A stretch of 64,000 nt of DNA from Ancylomarina salipaludis (GCF_004122035.1 NZ_SAXA01000006.1:177530-241529), one strand, 5' to 3'. Shown: positions 1 through 9,948, numbered from the stretch's first letter. Made by a program: numbers and translations. The notes: generated by a model not told the origin, from the sequence alone.

Positions 1-2106
1 TCGGATACCAATTTCTTTCCTTTTTAAAAATATGGCATTTAACACCATCCCCAATAACCCCATAACTGACAATATTATAGCAAAAAATGAAAATGCAGTA
101 AGCAATTTAACTTGCTGCTGTTCCTTTTTATAGAATTCACTAATTTGTTCTTTTAGAGTATAAATATTGACAATGACATCGGGTGATAGCTTGCTGAAAA
201 ATTCACCTGCTTTTTTTCGTATTTCATCATTGTTAAGTCCAGAAGTTTTAATGGCAAACAAGTTCATCTTTTGAGGATCTTGCTGAAGGATGACCATAGG
301 CTGAATCTGAGAATGAAAAGAATGACCACTGAAATCCTTGACAATCCCACGCACATTAAACCCATTAAATAATTCGCCTACTTTAAGCTTGTATTTCTTT
401 GCTGCAGACTCATTAAATATTACCTCATTCTCATCATTTTGATCCGGGTGAAAATCTCCAAAATCAAATCCATCAAGAAATTGAACTCCAAGAAGCCCTA
501 GCATTCCTTTTCCCATAAACAAGCCATCAAATCGAACCTTATGATTTTCATACATCAAGGTAACTGGCATATTTAGATTTACCGGAGGAATCAAAGATGA
601 GCCTGCTGTACATATAACACCTGGTATTTTTTCCACTTCGTTGGTGATTAACTGATATTGCTTGCTTAATTCAAGAGAGTTGAATTCACAAATAATAACA
701 TTTTCGGTTTCAATGTTCTTGGAACTTGTTTGAGCATAATGCAATTGTTTCTTTATTATTAAAACACCGGTAACAAGAATAATAAAAATGGCAAAATGTA
801 TACTTAAGACGGAATTAGTCCAACCTTTACCTTTCAGCGATTTCAATTTGATACCCTTAATCAGATCCACTGAAGATCGGCTAGTAATAGTCAAGCCGAT
901 TACAATACCGGAAATTGACCCTGTTACAATCACAACCAAAAATAACACCACCCATGATTGCCATATCATAAAAACCTCAATCCCTAATGTGCGTTCAAGC
1001 GTATTATTTATAAAAGGAAATCCCCAGAGAACGACCAATGAAGCTGGAAATAAACTAAGAAATGAAAGCATATTTGATTCCAGCAAAACTTGTTTAAGAA
1101 TGGATTTAGTTGAAGCCCCCATAGCTTTCTGAACCCCAAAATCTTTCAGGCGGTTTTCCATTTTTGCTTTTGTCAGAAACACGTAATTCACAACCGCAAT
1201 CAGAAGAATAAATAAGGAAATCACAAGTAGATATTTTAATTGTGTAGCATTCCCTGTTCGACTTTCAGTTATTTCATATAATGCTGATGAATGAAGATAG
1301 ATATCAGTAACAATTTGCAAATCATAATCCTGATCCCTTCGCTTTTCATCGACAGTTTTGTTTTTATATGCTTGCATATGTCGCAAGACATTTTGAGGAT
1401 CTGCATTTTTATTCAAAAGAAGATAAGTCTCAAATAAAAAATGGTCCCAATCTTTAAAGACCTCTGAGGCTTTTCCGAAATGTCCCAGATACCTTTGGTG
1501 ACGGCCGAGAGACTCTCTTATCAAATCAAGATTACAAATGAAATTAGGATATAATCGGGAATTTTGAGGGAAGTCTTCATACACACCGCAAACCCTTAGG
1601 GATAAAAATCGATTGTTGATCTTCACCTGGAGTATCTGATTAATGGGATTTTCCTTATTAAAATATCTGTTTGCTGTTGAAGCAGAAATACATATTTCTC
1701 TTTCGGATCGTGACGAGTTTCCTTGAAGTATCTTGATACCTAAACAAGTAAAGAGAGACGTGTCAGCGTAAGCGAATCGTTTATCTCTCACTAAATCGTG
1801 ATGGGAATTTTTTAATTCCACATCCGAATCTTGATAATACCTGAAATAATTATCGACAAGTGGTATTTCCTCTTTAATTGTACTACCTAATGGATAAGAG
1901 GTTAGATATACTGGTCCACGTAAAACTCGATACAAATTCTCTTTTTGGGGAATAAAACTATCAAAGGAGTTTTCATGAATATAAAGTAAACTCAATAGAA
2001 AAACGCAACCCAAACCAATACCCAATCCAAGTATACTAATTAACGATTGGGTTTTATTTTTTAGAATGCTTCTAAAAGAAATTTTTACACTATGCGGAAT
2101 TTTCAT
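1..2106 (-). CDS. ABC transporter permease, MacB/FtsX type (3' end outside window)
   Basis: Membrane permease expected to work with the ATPase at 4600-5295 and the adaptor at 5325-6581. Read from ATG at 2106, the frame stays open for 702 codons to the window edge, so the C-terminus is missing; judged from the 772-residue paralogue next door, about 90-100 residues lie outside. The protein starts MKIPHSVKISFRSILKNK, then a hydrophobic segment (LISILGLGIGLGCVFLLSLL, residues ~23-42) and a long periplasmic region. The last visible residues, KEIGIR, are the conserved cytosolic motif before the final membrane pair of FtsX-like permeases. The gene begins 44 bp after the stop of the upstream permease, so the two are probably co-transcribed. 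The family assignment is secure; the substrate is unknown. Confidence 0.85.
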   Translation of the reverse strand, partial: MKIPHSVKISFRSILKNKTQSLISILGLGIGLGCVFLLSLLYIHENSFDSFIPQKENLYRVLRGPVYLTSYPLGSTIKEEIPLVDNYFRYYQDSDVELKNSHHDLVRDKRFAYADTSLFTCLGIKILQGNSSRSEREICISASTANRYFNKENPINQILQVKINNRFLSLRVCGVYEDFPQNSRLYPNFICNLDLIRESLGRHQRYLGHFGKASEVFKDWDHFLFETYLLLNKNADPQNVLRHMQAYKNKTVDEKRRDQDYDLQIVTDIYLHSSALYEITESRTGNATQLKYLLVISLFILLIAVVNYVFLTKAKMENRLKDFGVQKAMGASTKSILKQVLLESNMLSFLSLFPASLVVLWGFPFINNTLERTLGIEVFMIWQSWVVLFLVVIVTGSISGIVIGLTITSRSSVDLIKGIKLKSLKGKGWTNSVLSIHFAIFIILVTGVLIIKKQLHYAQTSSKNIETENVIICEFNSLELSKQYQLITNEVEKIPGVICTAGSSLIPPVNLNMPVTLMYENHKVRFDGLFMGKGMLGLLGVQFLDGFDFGDFHPDQNDENEVIFNESAAKKYKLKVGELFNGFNVRGIVKDFSGHSFHSQIQPMVILQQDPQKMNLFAIKTSGLNNDEIRKKAGEFFSKLSPDVIVNIYTLKEQISEFYKKEQQQVKLLTAFSFFAIILSVMGLLGMVLNAIFLKRKEIGIR

Positions 2107-2150
2107 CTATATAATATTTGTTAATCGTTAACAATCTTCAAAATTCTCAC

Positions 2151-4469
2151 TTACTCATACCTTAAACTCTCTACTGGATTCCTTGTTGCCGCCCGCCACG
2201 ATTGAAACGAGACCGTTAGCATTGCAATTCCCATAGCAATAAGTCCCGCTAAGGCGAATATCCACCAGCTGAGTTCTGTTTTATAAGCGAAATTTTGCAA
2301 CCATTTATTCATAGCATACCATGCAATTGGGCAGGCAAGTACGAAAGCAATAATAACCCATAAAGAGAAATCTCGATTTAACAATTTTAGTATCTCTGAA
2401 GTTTTTGCACCATTTACCTTACGAATACCAATTTCTTTTTGTTTTTGCTGCACATAATACAATGACATTGCAAATAGCCCCATCACAGAAATAATTACGG
2501 TAAGCATCGCAAAATACTTTACAATTTTTCCTGTTTTTTCTTCTTTCGCATACCAATCTCGAACCACCTCATCAAAGAAATCGATTCTTAAAGGTATGCC
2601 ATTAGTAAAATCACTGTGTGCCTTTTTTATTTTTTGAATCGTTTCGTAGTTATTCCCAGATTTCAATTTAACCACAAAAGTCCAGGCATCACGATTCGGG
2701 TTAAGAATATGAAAATAGGCTGGTCCTAACTGACTTTTTAAATTTCTGAAATGAAAATCCTTTACGATACCATAAACAGGATATTCCTTATTATAAAGCT
2801 TAAAAGTTGTTGGGTTTTCAGGAAGTTCCAATGCTTTAACGGCAGCCTCATTTAACCAACACATATTTTGAGAGAAGGCTACCCCTGTTTTTTTTACAGG
2901 TATATTCAATAATTTAAAGAAGTTCGTATCAACAACGAAATGTTGAAAGCTCAACTCTTTATCTTTATATGTAAAGCAATTATTGTTTCCACCATCAAGG
3001 GGAGTTCCACAACTTAAACTAACATCTTCTACGCCTGGTATCTTTTCAAGAATTTCTTCAAGTACCCGCTGTTTTTTATTGGAAACCTCATATTCAAAAC
3101 AAAGCATATTTTCCTGCTCAAAACCAAGTTTATAATTCCGAAGGAAATTAGTCTGCTTACTGATAAAAAAAGCACTTGTAATCAAAACTATAATAATCAG
3201 ATACTGAAAACATATCATGATTTTAGAATAGATATTTTTTTCCTTCATCTTAGATTCACCTTTTACAACCTCAATGGGATTGAATTTGGTGATTTTAAGC
3301 GCAGGAATAATTCCAGAAATGATACCAATCAACAACATGAAAACAATGGCAAAAAACAGGTTACTCATTGTAAATTCATCAAGTAAATCTATTCTAGTAT
3401 CCAACAGATAATTAAAAACTGGTACCATCTGAAAACTTAAAACCAGAGCAATGATAAGTGAGATGAAACTTAAAAGTATTGACTCAGATAAACTTTGTAA
3501 TAACAAACCTGCTTTTTTAGCACCTATCAATTTCTTGATTGCTATTTCTTTATTTCGAAACGAGGATTGTGCTACCGTTAGATTCACATAATTAATAATA
3601 GAAAGCACTAAGATCAAGAATACAATACCTGACAAAATTAGAACAAAACGCTTGCTCTTATTCTTTGAGTTACTGGAATAGGAAGTACTAAAATACGAAT
3701 CAACAATAGGTTCTAGTTCAACAGACTTTGCATATTCTTTCTTAAACATCCAATTAACCTCTTTAAATAGTTTTAATATCTCAGGAGTTTTCGATTGAAA
3801 ATTGGTATTGCCTTTAGTTAACACATACAAACCATATGAATTACTATTATACGAGTCCAAAAAATCGCTCATCCCAAAGACTTTACCCAGGCTTGGAAAA
3901 TTAGCCAGCAAATCAAATTTATTAAAATGAGAATTATCAGGCACATCTTCCATGATACCCGTAATTTCAAAATTAATGTTATCATTAATTGTGAGGGTAA
4001 GTCCTAATTCCGGAAGTTTTCCGAACAGTTTGTAAGCAAATGATTTCGTTATAACAACAGTATTTTCTCTAGTCAAAGCCGTTTTCTTGTCTCCTTCAAG
4101 CATCTTGTACGTGAAAATGTTGAGAAAGGATGAATCAGCAAACAATATTTGCGACTTCAACTTCTGAGTTTCAGGTGCACTGGCATACATTTCCAAATAA
4201 CGGGTTCGGGTAAAATTTTCCACCTCTGGAAATTTTTGCATCAGCAAAGGACCCGATGGTGGTGCAAAATCAGATTCATCTCCATGTGTCAAACGAAAAA
4301 TTCTTTCCTTATTAACATGAAATTGATCAGCTGAATATTCATTTTTGATGTAAATACTCAACAAAAGAATAAACATTAAGGAAATGGAGAAACCAAAAAT
4401 AGTAATGCTGCTATAAAGTTTGTTTCTCAAAAGATGTTGAACAAAAGTCTTCAGGTTTTTATATATCAT
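2151..4469 (-). CDS. ABC transporter permease, duplicated MacB/FtsX architecture
   Basis: Permease of a MacB-like ABC system, 772 aa. The visible order is an N-terminal membrane segment (~20-42), a periplasmic MacB_PCD-like domain, an FtsX-like trio of membrane segments (~283-305, ~330-350, ~370-395), another membrane segment (~425-445), a second periplasmic domain, and a C-terminal trio preceded by KEIGIRKVNGAK. This doubled layout is common in Bacteroidota. It ends RNPVESLRYE, a C-terminal signature of the family that is repeated in a gene fossil just upstream (4525-4566). It lies in an operon behind the adaptor and ATPase genes and ahead of a second permease. The periplasmic substrate cannot be read from sequence; export of an envelope component or drug is an inference. 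Confidence 0.88.
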   Translation of the reverse strand: MIYKNLKTFVQHLLRNKLYSSITIFGFSISLMFILLLSIYIKNEYSADQFHVNKERIFRLTHGDESDFAPPSGPLLMQKFPEVENFTRTRYLEMYASAPETQKLKSQILFADSSFLNIFTYKMLEGDKKTALTRENTVVITKSFAYKLFGKLPELGLTLTINDNINFEITGIMEDVPDNSHFNKFDLLANFPSLGKVFGMSDFLDSYNSNSYGLYVLTKGNTNFQSKTPEILKLFKEVNWMFKKEYAKSVELEPIVDSYFSTSYSSNSKNKSKRFVLILSGIVFLILVLSIINYVNLTVAQSSFRNKEIAIKKLIGAKKAGLLLQSLSESILLSFISLIIALVLSFQMVPVFNYLLDTRIDLLDEFTMSNLFFAIVFMLLIGIISGIIPALKITKFNPIEVVKGESKMKEKNIYSKIMICFQYLIIIVLITSAFFISKQTNFLRNYKLGFEQENMLCFEYEVSNKKQRVLEEILEKIPGVEDVSLSCGTPLDGGNNNCFTYKDKELSFQHFVVDTNFFKLLNIPVKKTGVAFSQNMCWLNEAAVKALELPENPTTFKLYNKEYPVYGIVKDFHFRNLKSQLGPAYFHILNPNRDAWTFVVKLKSGNNYETIQKIKKAHSDFTNGIPLRIDFFDEVVRDWYAKEEKTGKIVKYFAMLTVIISVMGLFAMSLYYVQQKQKEIGIRKVNGAKTSEILKLLNRDFSLWVIIAFVLACPIAWYAMNKWLQNFAYKTELSWWIFALAGLIAMGIAMLTVSFQSWRAATRNPVESLRYE

Positions 4470-4524
4470 GATTTAAACTCTTAGTAAATGGCTTTTAAAA
4501 TTCATATTCTATTGATAATATGAG

Positions 4525-4566
4525 CTATTCATATCTCAAACTCTCCACAGGGTTCCTCGTTACTAC
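4525..4566 (-). pseudogene. fossil C-terminus of a lost ABC permease
   Basis: On the minus strand these bases read VVTRNPVESLRYE followed by TAG, directly preceded in frame by a TGA stop. The intact permease downstream ends AATRNPVESLRYE, so twelve of the thirteen last residues match (only one valine/alanine differs) while the third bases of codons differ. The rest of such a gene is absent between here and the ATPase stop at 4600. The simplest reading is that another permease gene once stood here and was deleted, leaving only its last codons. Confidence 0.8.
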
Positions 4567-4599
4567 TCAATAGAACTAAGAAAATTGATATAAACGCAC

Positions 4600-5295
4600 T
4601 TATAATTGAGAATATTCCTCAACCAAAACCTCCTCTGTAACAACTTTCCCATCAAACAGATTGATGATTCTATGAGCATATCCCGCATCTTTTAAAGAGT
4701 GAGTTACCATGATAATGGTTGTACCTTCGCGATTCAATTCGGTTAATAATTCCATAACTTCCTGACCATTTTTAGAATCCAAATTACCAGTTGGCTCATC
4801 GGCTAGAATTAAACCTGGGTTGGATACTAAAGCACGGGCAATCGCTACACGCTGTTGCTGTCCACCGGAAAGCTGTTGAGGGTAATGTTGCGATCGATGG
4901 CTCATATTCATCCGATCAAGCACCTTGCTTACCATCTCTTTGCGCTTCTTGCTACTAAATCCCTGATAAACCAAAGGCATTTCAACATTTTCAAAAACAT
5001 TCAGTTCGTCAATTAAGTTGAAACTCTGAAACACAAAACCAATATTACCTTTACGCAAATCGGTGCGCTGGCCTTCCTTTAGTCCGGCAACCGGCTTATC
5101 ACCAAAGGTATATTGCCCTTCAGAAGGATTATCCAATAAACCTAAGATGTTTAATAAGGTTGACTTGCCACAACCTGAAGGTCCCATAATGGCTACAAAT
5201 TCGCCGCTCTTTATTTTCAAGTTGATATCATTCAGAGCTAAAGTCTCTATTTCACTTGTTCGAAATACCTTCGATAAATTTTTAATTGTTATCAT
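4600..5295 (-). CDS. ABC transporter ATP-binding protein (MacB/LolD class)
   Basis: Cytosolic ATPase, 231 aa, the usual length for the class. Walker A is GPSGCGKST (~residues 39-47), the Q-loop lies in [12 protein letters not shown], the signature is LSGGQQQR, Walker B is [14 protein letters not shown] and the H-loop is MVTHS. The DEPTGNLDS stretch and the FQSFNLI Q-loop are typical of ATPases that partner MacB/FtsX permeases and drive a periplasmic mechanotransmission cycle rather than pulling substrate through the inner membrane. It is co-directional with the adaptor (29 bp upstream) and the permeases. The assignment is confident; the transported molecule is unknown. Confidence 0.93.
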   Translation of the reverse strand: MITIKNLSKVFRTSEIETLALNDINLKIKSGEFVAIMGPSGCGKSTLLNILGLLDNPSEGQYTFGDKPVAGLKEGQRTDLRKGNIGFVFQSFNLIDELNVFENVEMPLVYQGFSSKKRKEMVSKVLDRMNMSHRSQHYPQQLSGGQQQRVAIARALVSNPGLILADEPTGNLDSKNGQEVMELLTELNREGTTIIMVTHSLKDAGYAHRIINLFDGKVVTEEVLVEEYSQL

Positions 5296-5324
5296 ATCTT
5301 TCGTTTTTATTTGTTTATCTAATT

Positions 5325-6581
5325 CTATTTGAATTCGATTCGATCGTTATCCCCAAAATTATCATAATTATTTGTAATCACTTTCTCACCAGCATCAAGT
5401 CCTTCTAAAACTTCAAAATATTGCGAATTTTGTCTGCCAATTTTAATATTTCGCTTTGTGGCGAAATCGCCCGATTCATCCAGAACGAATACCCATTGGC
5501 CTCCGGTACTCTGAAAAAATCCACCACGGGGTAACAAAAGTGCATCAACAGGTTGTCCCAATTCAAGTTTGATGTGATAAGTCTGACCTGTTCGAAGCTT
5601 TTCAGGCGATTCTCCATCAAAAATAAGATCAACCTTAAATCGTCCGTCCCTAACCTCAGGGTAAACTTTTTTAGTCACCTGATGATACGATTTATCATTA
5701 CGCGTAAAGGATCCGGAAAGACCTCTTCGAACTCGATCGATATAATGTTCATCGACTTCAGCTACGATCTTAAAATCGTTTAAAATATGCAGTTGACCTA
5801 TGCGCTGACCCCGGTTGATTGATTGACCAATTTCAACTTCCAGACTACCCAATTGACCATCAGCAGGGGCTTTTATATTGAGATTTTCCAATCGTTGACG
5901 AACCATTTCCAGATTCTGTTGCATATTCTTTAAACTACTGTTCATTTGTAATTTCTGATTTTCACGAAAAATAGAATCCTGAACCATACGCTGATATCTC
6001 AAGTCCCTGTCACGACGTGAGAACTCATAATTTTCCTTCGAAATCAAATAATCTTCTTTCGATATAAATCCCTTTTCATACAGCTTTAAATTCTGTTCGT
6101 AACGACGCTTTAACCTGATAATATCGGTATCAATACTTAGCAGCTGTTGCAGGTTATTAATCTTCTGTTGCTCCATACTGATCAAGGTATTTCGCAACTC
6201 GTTCGATTGGTATGCTAATGAAGATTCAGTATTCAGAATTTGTAATTTTAAATCATTATTAACCAACTTGACAATCACATCTCCCTTTTTCACAGTCTCA
6301 CCCTCATCTATCAATTTCTCAACAACCTTACCCCCTTCTTCCAAATCAAGATAAATAGTTGTCTTAGGCTCAACCATACCAATTATCGAAATATAATCTT
6401 TAAAACTACCTGAGGTAACTTCAGCAATATTGAGTTTATCTTCGTCAGCTCGGAAAGTAGAAGACTGAGCTCCAAAGATCATCTTCATAGACAGTCCAAA
6501 AACTAAAATAATAGCAATAACGATATAAATATGTTTGGCTTTTAAGCCTTTCTTTTTTTCAATTTTTCTATCCATCGACAT
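5325..6581 (-). CDS. HlyD/MacA-type periplasmic adaptor subunit
   Basis: Adaptor thought to link the ABC permeases to an outer-membrane channel, 418 aa. A basic N-terminus (KIEKKKGLKAKH) is followed by one membrane anchor (~19-38), a biotinyl-lipoyl half (VVEKLIDEGETVKKGDVIVKL), a long coiled-coil hairpin (~120-235, Gln/Arg/Leu-rich), the second lipoyl half (IKAPADGQLGSLEVEIGQ), and beta-barrel and membrane-proximal domains. The start at 6581 is preceded on the minus strand by AAGGA about 8 nt away; a second ATG two codons later is an alternative. It is the first gene of the export operon. A sigma-54-like promoter (6648-6663) lies about 65 bp upstream, facing the activator gene at 6828. Confidence 0.9.
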   Translation of the reverse strand: MSMDRKIEKKKGLKAKHIYIVIAIILVFGLSMKMIFGAQSSTFRADEDKLNIAEVTSGSFKDYISIIGMVEPKTTIYLDLEEGGKVVEKLIDEGETVKKGDVIVKLVNNDLKLQILNTESSLAYQSNELRNTLISMEQQKINNLQQLLSIDTDIIRLKRRYEQNLKLYEKGFISKEDYLISKENYEFSRRDRDLRYQRMVQDSIFRENQKLQMNSSLKNMQQNLEMVRQRLENLNIKAPADGQLGSLEVEIGQSINRGQRIGQLHILNDFKIVAEVDEHYIDRVRRGLSGSFTRNDKSYHQVTKKVYPEVRDGRFKVDLIFDGESPEKLRTGQTYHIKLELGQPVDALLLPRGGFFQSTGGQWVFVLDESGDFATKRNIKIGRQNSQYFEVLEGLDAGEKVITNNYDNFGDNDRIEFK

Positions 6582-6647
6582 ACAAAATCCTTTTTTTAAT
6601 TAATCAATTTTAAAATATTATTGATTTACAAATTCAGACTCGTTTAT

Positions 6648-6663
6648 TACTAAACCTATGCCA
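6648..6663 (-). promoter_or_regulatory. candidate sigma-54 promoter of the export operon
   Basis: The minus strand reads TGGCATAGGTTTAGTA. Against the -24/-12 consensus TGGCAC-N5-TTGCA this keeps TGGCA, correct spacing and the -12 G, but has A for T and T for C next to that G. Transcription would start near 6636, about 55 nt before the adaptor ATG. Support is contextual: the divergent gene encodes a sigma-54 activator and a palindrome sits about 100 bp upstream. Confidence 0.4.
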
Positions 6664-6727
6664 TGTTTTATAAACAGCATATAACTAGCATTTTATGAAT
6701 TACAGTTCAATATCTTGTGTCAAAATA

Positions 6728-6746
6728 TTAGACAAGGGGTGTCTAA
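6728..6746. promoter_or_regulatory. perfect palindrome, candidate activator-binding site
   Basis: TTAGACA, a five-base spacer AGGGG, then TGTCTAA: a perfect 7-bp inverted repeat. It stands about 100 bp upstream of the start site predicted from the sigma-54-like promoter, the usual distance for an NtrC-type enhancer site, and about 80 bp before the activator ATG at 6828, so it could also serve autoregulation. Confidence 0.5.
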
Positions 6747-6827
6747 TTGTTTGAAAAGCTTTCTACTTTAGATAAAAATTTGCCCAATGTTCCCATTGAC
6801 CAATTCAAATTTTATAGCAGTATCCAA

Positions 6828-8192
6828 ATGAAAGAAGCCAAAATTTTAATCGTGGATGACAATAAAAGCATCCTTTCAGCCCTAGAATTGTTATTAAGCA
6901 ATAACTGCAAAAAGGTGAAATGTATATCCAACCCCAATGCGTTACTATCTGATTTGAAAATGGACAACTACGACGTTGTACTTTTGGATATGAATTTTAA
7001 AGCCGGAATCAATACGGGGAATGAGGGCATCTATTGGTTGAATCAGATCATGGAATACAATTCAGGCATCAGTGTGGTGATGATTACCGCATATGGCGAT
7101 GTGGAATTGGCTGTAAAAGCTGTTCGGTCAGGTGCAGTCGATTTTGTTTTAAAACCATGGGAGAATGAAAAAATGTTAGCCACTATTGAAATGGCTTGGA
7201 AATTAAGCCACTCAAGAAAAGAGGTCAAAAAACTCAGGTTAAAAGAACACGAACTGATTGCTGAAATCAACCGTAAAAAGAATCATCTAATCGGCTCATC
7301 TACGCAGTGGAAGAAAGTGATGGATTTAGTACGAAAAGTTGCTGTTACTCATGCTAATATCCTTATCACAGGAGAAAATGGAACAGGGAAAGAACTGATT
7401 GCCAGAGAAATTCATCGCCTGTCGAATCGATGTCAAAATGTAATGGTAACCGTAGATATGGGTTCCATTGCTGAATCGCTTTTCGAAAGTGAACTGTTTG
7501 GGCATAAAAAAGGGGCCTTTACCGATGCCCATGATGATAGAATGGGCAAAATTGAAACGGCAAATAAGGGAACTCTTTTTCTCGACGAGATCGGAAATTT
7601 ATCTCTGCCTATGCAAGCCAAATTATTATCGGTACTGCAAAACAGATCCCTAACCCGACTTGGAGAGAACACGCCCATCGATATTAATTTGCGTTTGGTT
7701 TGTGCAACCAATTGCAAGTTGCAACAAATGGTGAGCCAAGGTACATTTCGCGAAGATTTACTTTATCGAATGAATACCATCCAAATTGAATTACCTCCTC
7801 TTCGCGATCGCAAATCGGACATTCCTGAATTGGTTGATTTTTTTATCAAACTGTATAGCGAAAAATATAACAAGAAAGGCCTAAAAGTTTCGGGTACTGC
7901 AATTGAAAAACTACAAAACTATACCTGGCCTGGTAATGTTAGAGAATTGCAGCATGCTATAGAAAAAGCAGTTATTCTCAGCAACAACTATAAAATAGGA
8001 GCAGAAGATTTCTCCTTTAAAGCTGATGAATTTTCAAAAGCTGAAGCCTTTGGAGGAACGCTTGAAGACATGGAAAAACAATTGATTGAGTCAGCAATAG
8101 AAAAACAGATGGGTAATCTTAGTGCCGTTTCGACACAATTGGGAATATCGCGTCAAACCTTATACAACAAAATCAAACGATATGGCCTATAG
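6828..8192 (+). CDS. sigma-54-dependent response regulator, NtrC family
   Basis: Activates RNA polymerase-sigma-54. The order is a receiver domain (starting MKEAKILIVDDNKS, phospho-acceptor Asp in VVLLDMNF), an AAA+ domain with Walker A GENGTGKE, the sigma-54 contact loop GAFTDA, Walker B GTLFLDEIGN and an arginine-finger region (LLYRMNTIQIELPPLRDR), then a C-terminal Fis-type HTH (GNLSAVSTQLGISRQTLYNKI). GAFTDA instead of GAFTGA occurs in other Bacteroidota activators. I chose ATG 6828 because it gives a standard receiver start; the frame extends up to a TTG at 6747 that overlaps the palindrome. Its stop overlaps the start of the kinase gene by 11 bp, so the two are co-translated. Likely targets are the divergent export operon and possibly itself; rpoN is present at 35791. 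Confidence 0.93.
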   Translation: MKEAKILIVDDNKSILSALELLLSNNCKKVKCISNPNALLSDLKMDNYDVVLLDMNFKAGINTGNEGIYWLNQIMEYNSGISVVMITAYGDVELAVKAVRSGAVDFVLKPWENEKMLATIEMAWKLSHSRKEVKKLRLKEHELIAEINRKKNHLIGSSTQWKKVMDLVRKVAVTHANILITGENGTGKELIAREIHRLSNRCQNVMVTVDMGSIAESLFESELFGHKKGAFTDAHDDRMGKIETANKGTLFLDEIGNLSLPMQAKLLSVLQNRSLTRLGENTPIDINLRLVCATNCKLQQMVSQGTFREDLLYRMNTIQIELPPLRDRKSDIPELVDFFIKLYSEKYNKKGLKVSGTAIEKLQNYTWPGNVRELQHAIEKAVILSNNYKIGAEDFSFKADEFSKAEAFGGTLEDMEKQLIESAIEKQMGNLSAVSTQLGISRQTLYNKIKRYGL

Positions 8193-9537
8193 ACACTACA
8201 ATACAGCTTTAATTTTAAGGTTGATTAGTTTAATTGTAATTGCCATATTGATGGGTTATACATTTTCGAAACAAAGCTATTTCAGTTTTGGAATATGCTC
8301 AATTTTACAGGTTTTTCAAACTTGGGAATTTGTTCGATTTTTGAATAAAACCCACAAACAAATGGACTACTTTATTCAGTCCATTAAAAATAAGGATACC
8401 ACTTTGCACTTCCCAAAAAAATCAGGCAATGGCATCATTGATGAATTAAATCAGAGTTTAAATGAACTCAATCGTATTATTCAAGAAGTTCAAATGCAAA
8501 GTAAAATTAAAGAAACTTACTTTGCTGAGATTCTTCAAAATATTGCCACAGGTGTTGTCGTCATCAGAGAAGATGGTTTTGTTACCGATGTCAATTCTTC
8601 AGCATTGGATTTAATCGGTTTAGAAACGTTCACTCATATCAAACAACTGAATCGCATCGATTCAAAATTCGCTATTGATCTGTCGAACCTTAAAAACAGA
8701 CAACGAAAAGTTCTGAATTTGGTTTCGAATAAAGAACGTATTCAGGTGATGAGCAGATGCTCACTTATACGACTCGAAAATGAAAATGTGAAACTGATAA
8801 CCCTTCAAGATATTCGAGGCGAACTTGAACGTAAAGAAATTGATGCCTGGGTTAAACTCATTCGGGTTTTAAGTCACGAAATTATGAACTCTCTCGCACC
8901 TATTACTTCAATTTCACAATCCTTAATGAGGCTCTGGAAAGAAAAACTGGAATTAAAACCCATAGATCAGCAGGATATTGATGTAAGCAAAACCCTTGAC
9001 GGATTATCTGTAATTACCCAAACAAATGAAGCCTTAATTCGTTTTGTTCAGTCCTACCGGATTTTATCAAAGGCTCCCGTTCCCCAACTCAGAAGCATTA
9101 AAACGCAAAGTTTCTTTGACCGTTTGAACATTCTATTATCCCCTATAAAAGAAAGTTTCAGGGGGCAGCTAAAACTTCAATCCCCAAACCAAAACTTTAG
9201 CTTCACCGCTGATGAACAAATGATGGTTCAGGTGATTATCAATCTGGTTAAAAATGCCTCAGAAGCCTTTAACGGCCAAACCAATGAGCACGACTGCAAG
9301 CCGGAAATTAGTGTGAGTGCCGGTAAAAAAGGAACAATTACAGAAATAAAAGTTGCAGACAATGGTCCGGGTATTCCCGATGAAATCCAGGATGAAATCT
9401 TCATCCCCTTTTTTACAACCAAAGAAAGTGGTTCCGGCATCGGCTTAAGCTATTCTCGACAAATAATCCGGGCACATGGTGGCAGTCTCCTTTGTCAATC
9501 AAAGGCAGGGGAAACAGTCTTTACAGTAAGATGGTAA
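8182..9537 (+). CDS. sensor histidine kinase, NtrB-like, membrane-bound
   Basis: Partner kinase of the preceding regulator, 451 aa from ATG 8182, which overlaps the regulator stop. Two close hydrophobic segments at the N-terminus ([19 protein letters not shown] and [18 protein letters not shown]) leave almost no periplasmic loop, so the signal is probably sensed in the membrane or by the PAS-like domain that follows (~115-215, [21 protein letters not shown]). The phosphorylation site is in [12 protein letters not shown]; the ATPase domain shows the N-box [11 protein letters not shown]1 DNGPGIP and G2 GSGIGLS. The coupling of a membrane-embedded kinase to an export operon suggests response to envelope stress or to an exported compound; this is inference. 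Confidence 0.92.
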   Translation: MAYRHYNTALILRLISLIVIAILMGYTFSKQSYFSFGICSILQVFQTWEFVRFLNKTHKQMDYFIQSIKNKDTTLHFPKKSGNGIIDELNQSLNELNRIIQEVQMQSKIKETYFAEILQNIATGVVVIREDGFVTDVNSSALDLIGLETFTHIKQLNRIDSKFAIDLSNLKNRQRKVLNLVSNKERIQVMSRCSLIRLENENVKLITLQDIRGELERKEIDAWVKLIRVLSHEIMNSLAPITSISQSLMRLWKEKLELKPIDQQDIDVSKTLDGLSVITQTNEALIRFVQSYRILSKAPVPQLRSIKTQSFFDRLNILLSPIKESFRGQLKLQSPNQNFSFTADEQMMVQVIINLVKNASEAFNGQTNEHDCKPEISVSAGKKGTITEIKVADNGPGIPDEIQDEIFIPFFTTKESGSGIGLSYSRQIIRAHGGSLLCQSKAGETVFTVRW

Positions 9538-9579
9538 TGTCTATTTGAAATACAAACCAATCTACTCGTAAGATTTAAC

Positions 9580-9948
9580 TTATTTCAAAGATTTTCCAAA
9601 AGGGGTAAGAGCAAAGCCTGCAAGTTTGATATGCTGAGCAGCAAATGGAATTCCAATAATAGTTATCGCAAACAAAACTGCAAACAAAAGATGGGTTATA
9701 GCAATCCAAAAACCTCCGAAAATCAACCAAAAGATATTTAAGAAGATACTTAAACACCCCCCTGAGCTCTCGTTAGGGACAACCTTTTGTCCAAAAGGAG
9801 CCAAACCTAGCACCGATAGTTGAATCGCTTTTAAACCGAAAGGAATGCCCACAATGGTGCAGCACAACAAAACACCTGCAATAATATATTCAAGAAAGAT
9901 AAAAATACCTCCAAATACAATCCATATAATATTTCCAATAATACTCAT
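9580..9948 (-). CDS. YccF domain membrane protein
   Basis: Small inner-membrane protein of 122 aa made of two tandem YccF-type modules: NIIWIVFGGIFIFLEYIIAG with TIVGIPFGLKAIQL, and NIFWLIFGGFWIAITHLLFA with TIIGIPFAAQHIKL. Each module contributes two hydrophobic helices with a GIPF turn. The molecular role of YccF proteins is not established. The gene is convergent with the kinase gene and lies 24 bp downstream of the gene at 9973, with which it may be co-transcribed. Confidence 0.85.
   Translation of the reverse strand: MSIIGNIIWIVFGGIFIFLEYIIAGVLLCCTIVGIPFGLKAIQLSVLGLAPFGQKVVPNESSGGCLSIFLNIFWLIFGGFWIAITHLLFAVLFAITIIGIPFAAQHIKLAGFALTPFGKSLK

Noticed and set aside
788..1132. Plus-strand frame inside the first permease
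   Set aside because: It is antisense to a well-supported membrane protein frame that is open for 702 codons.
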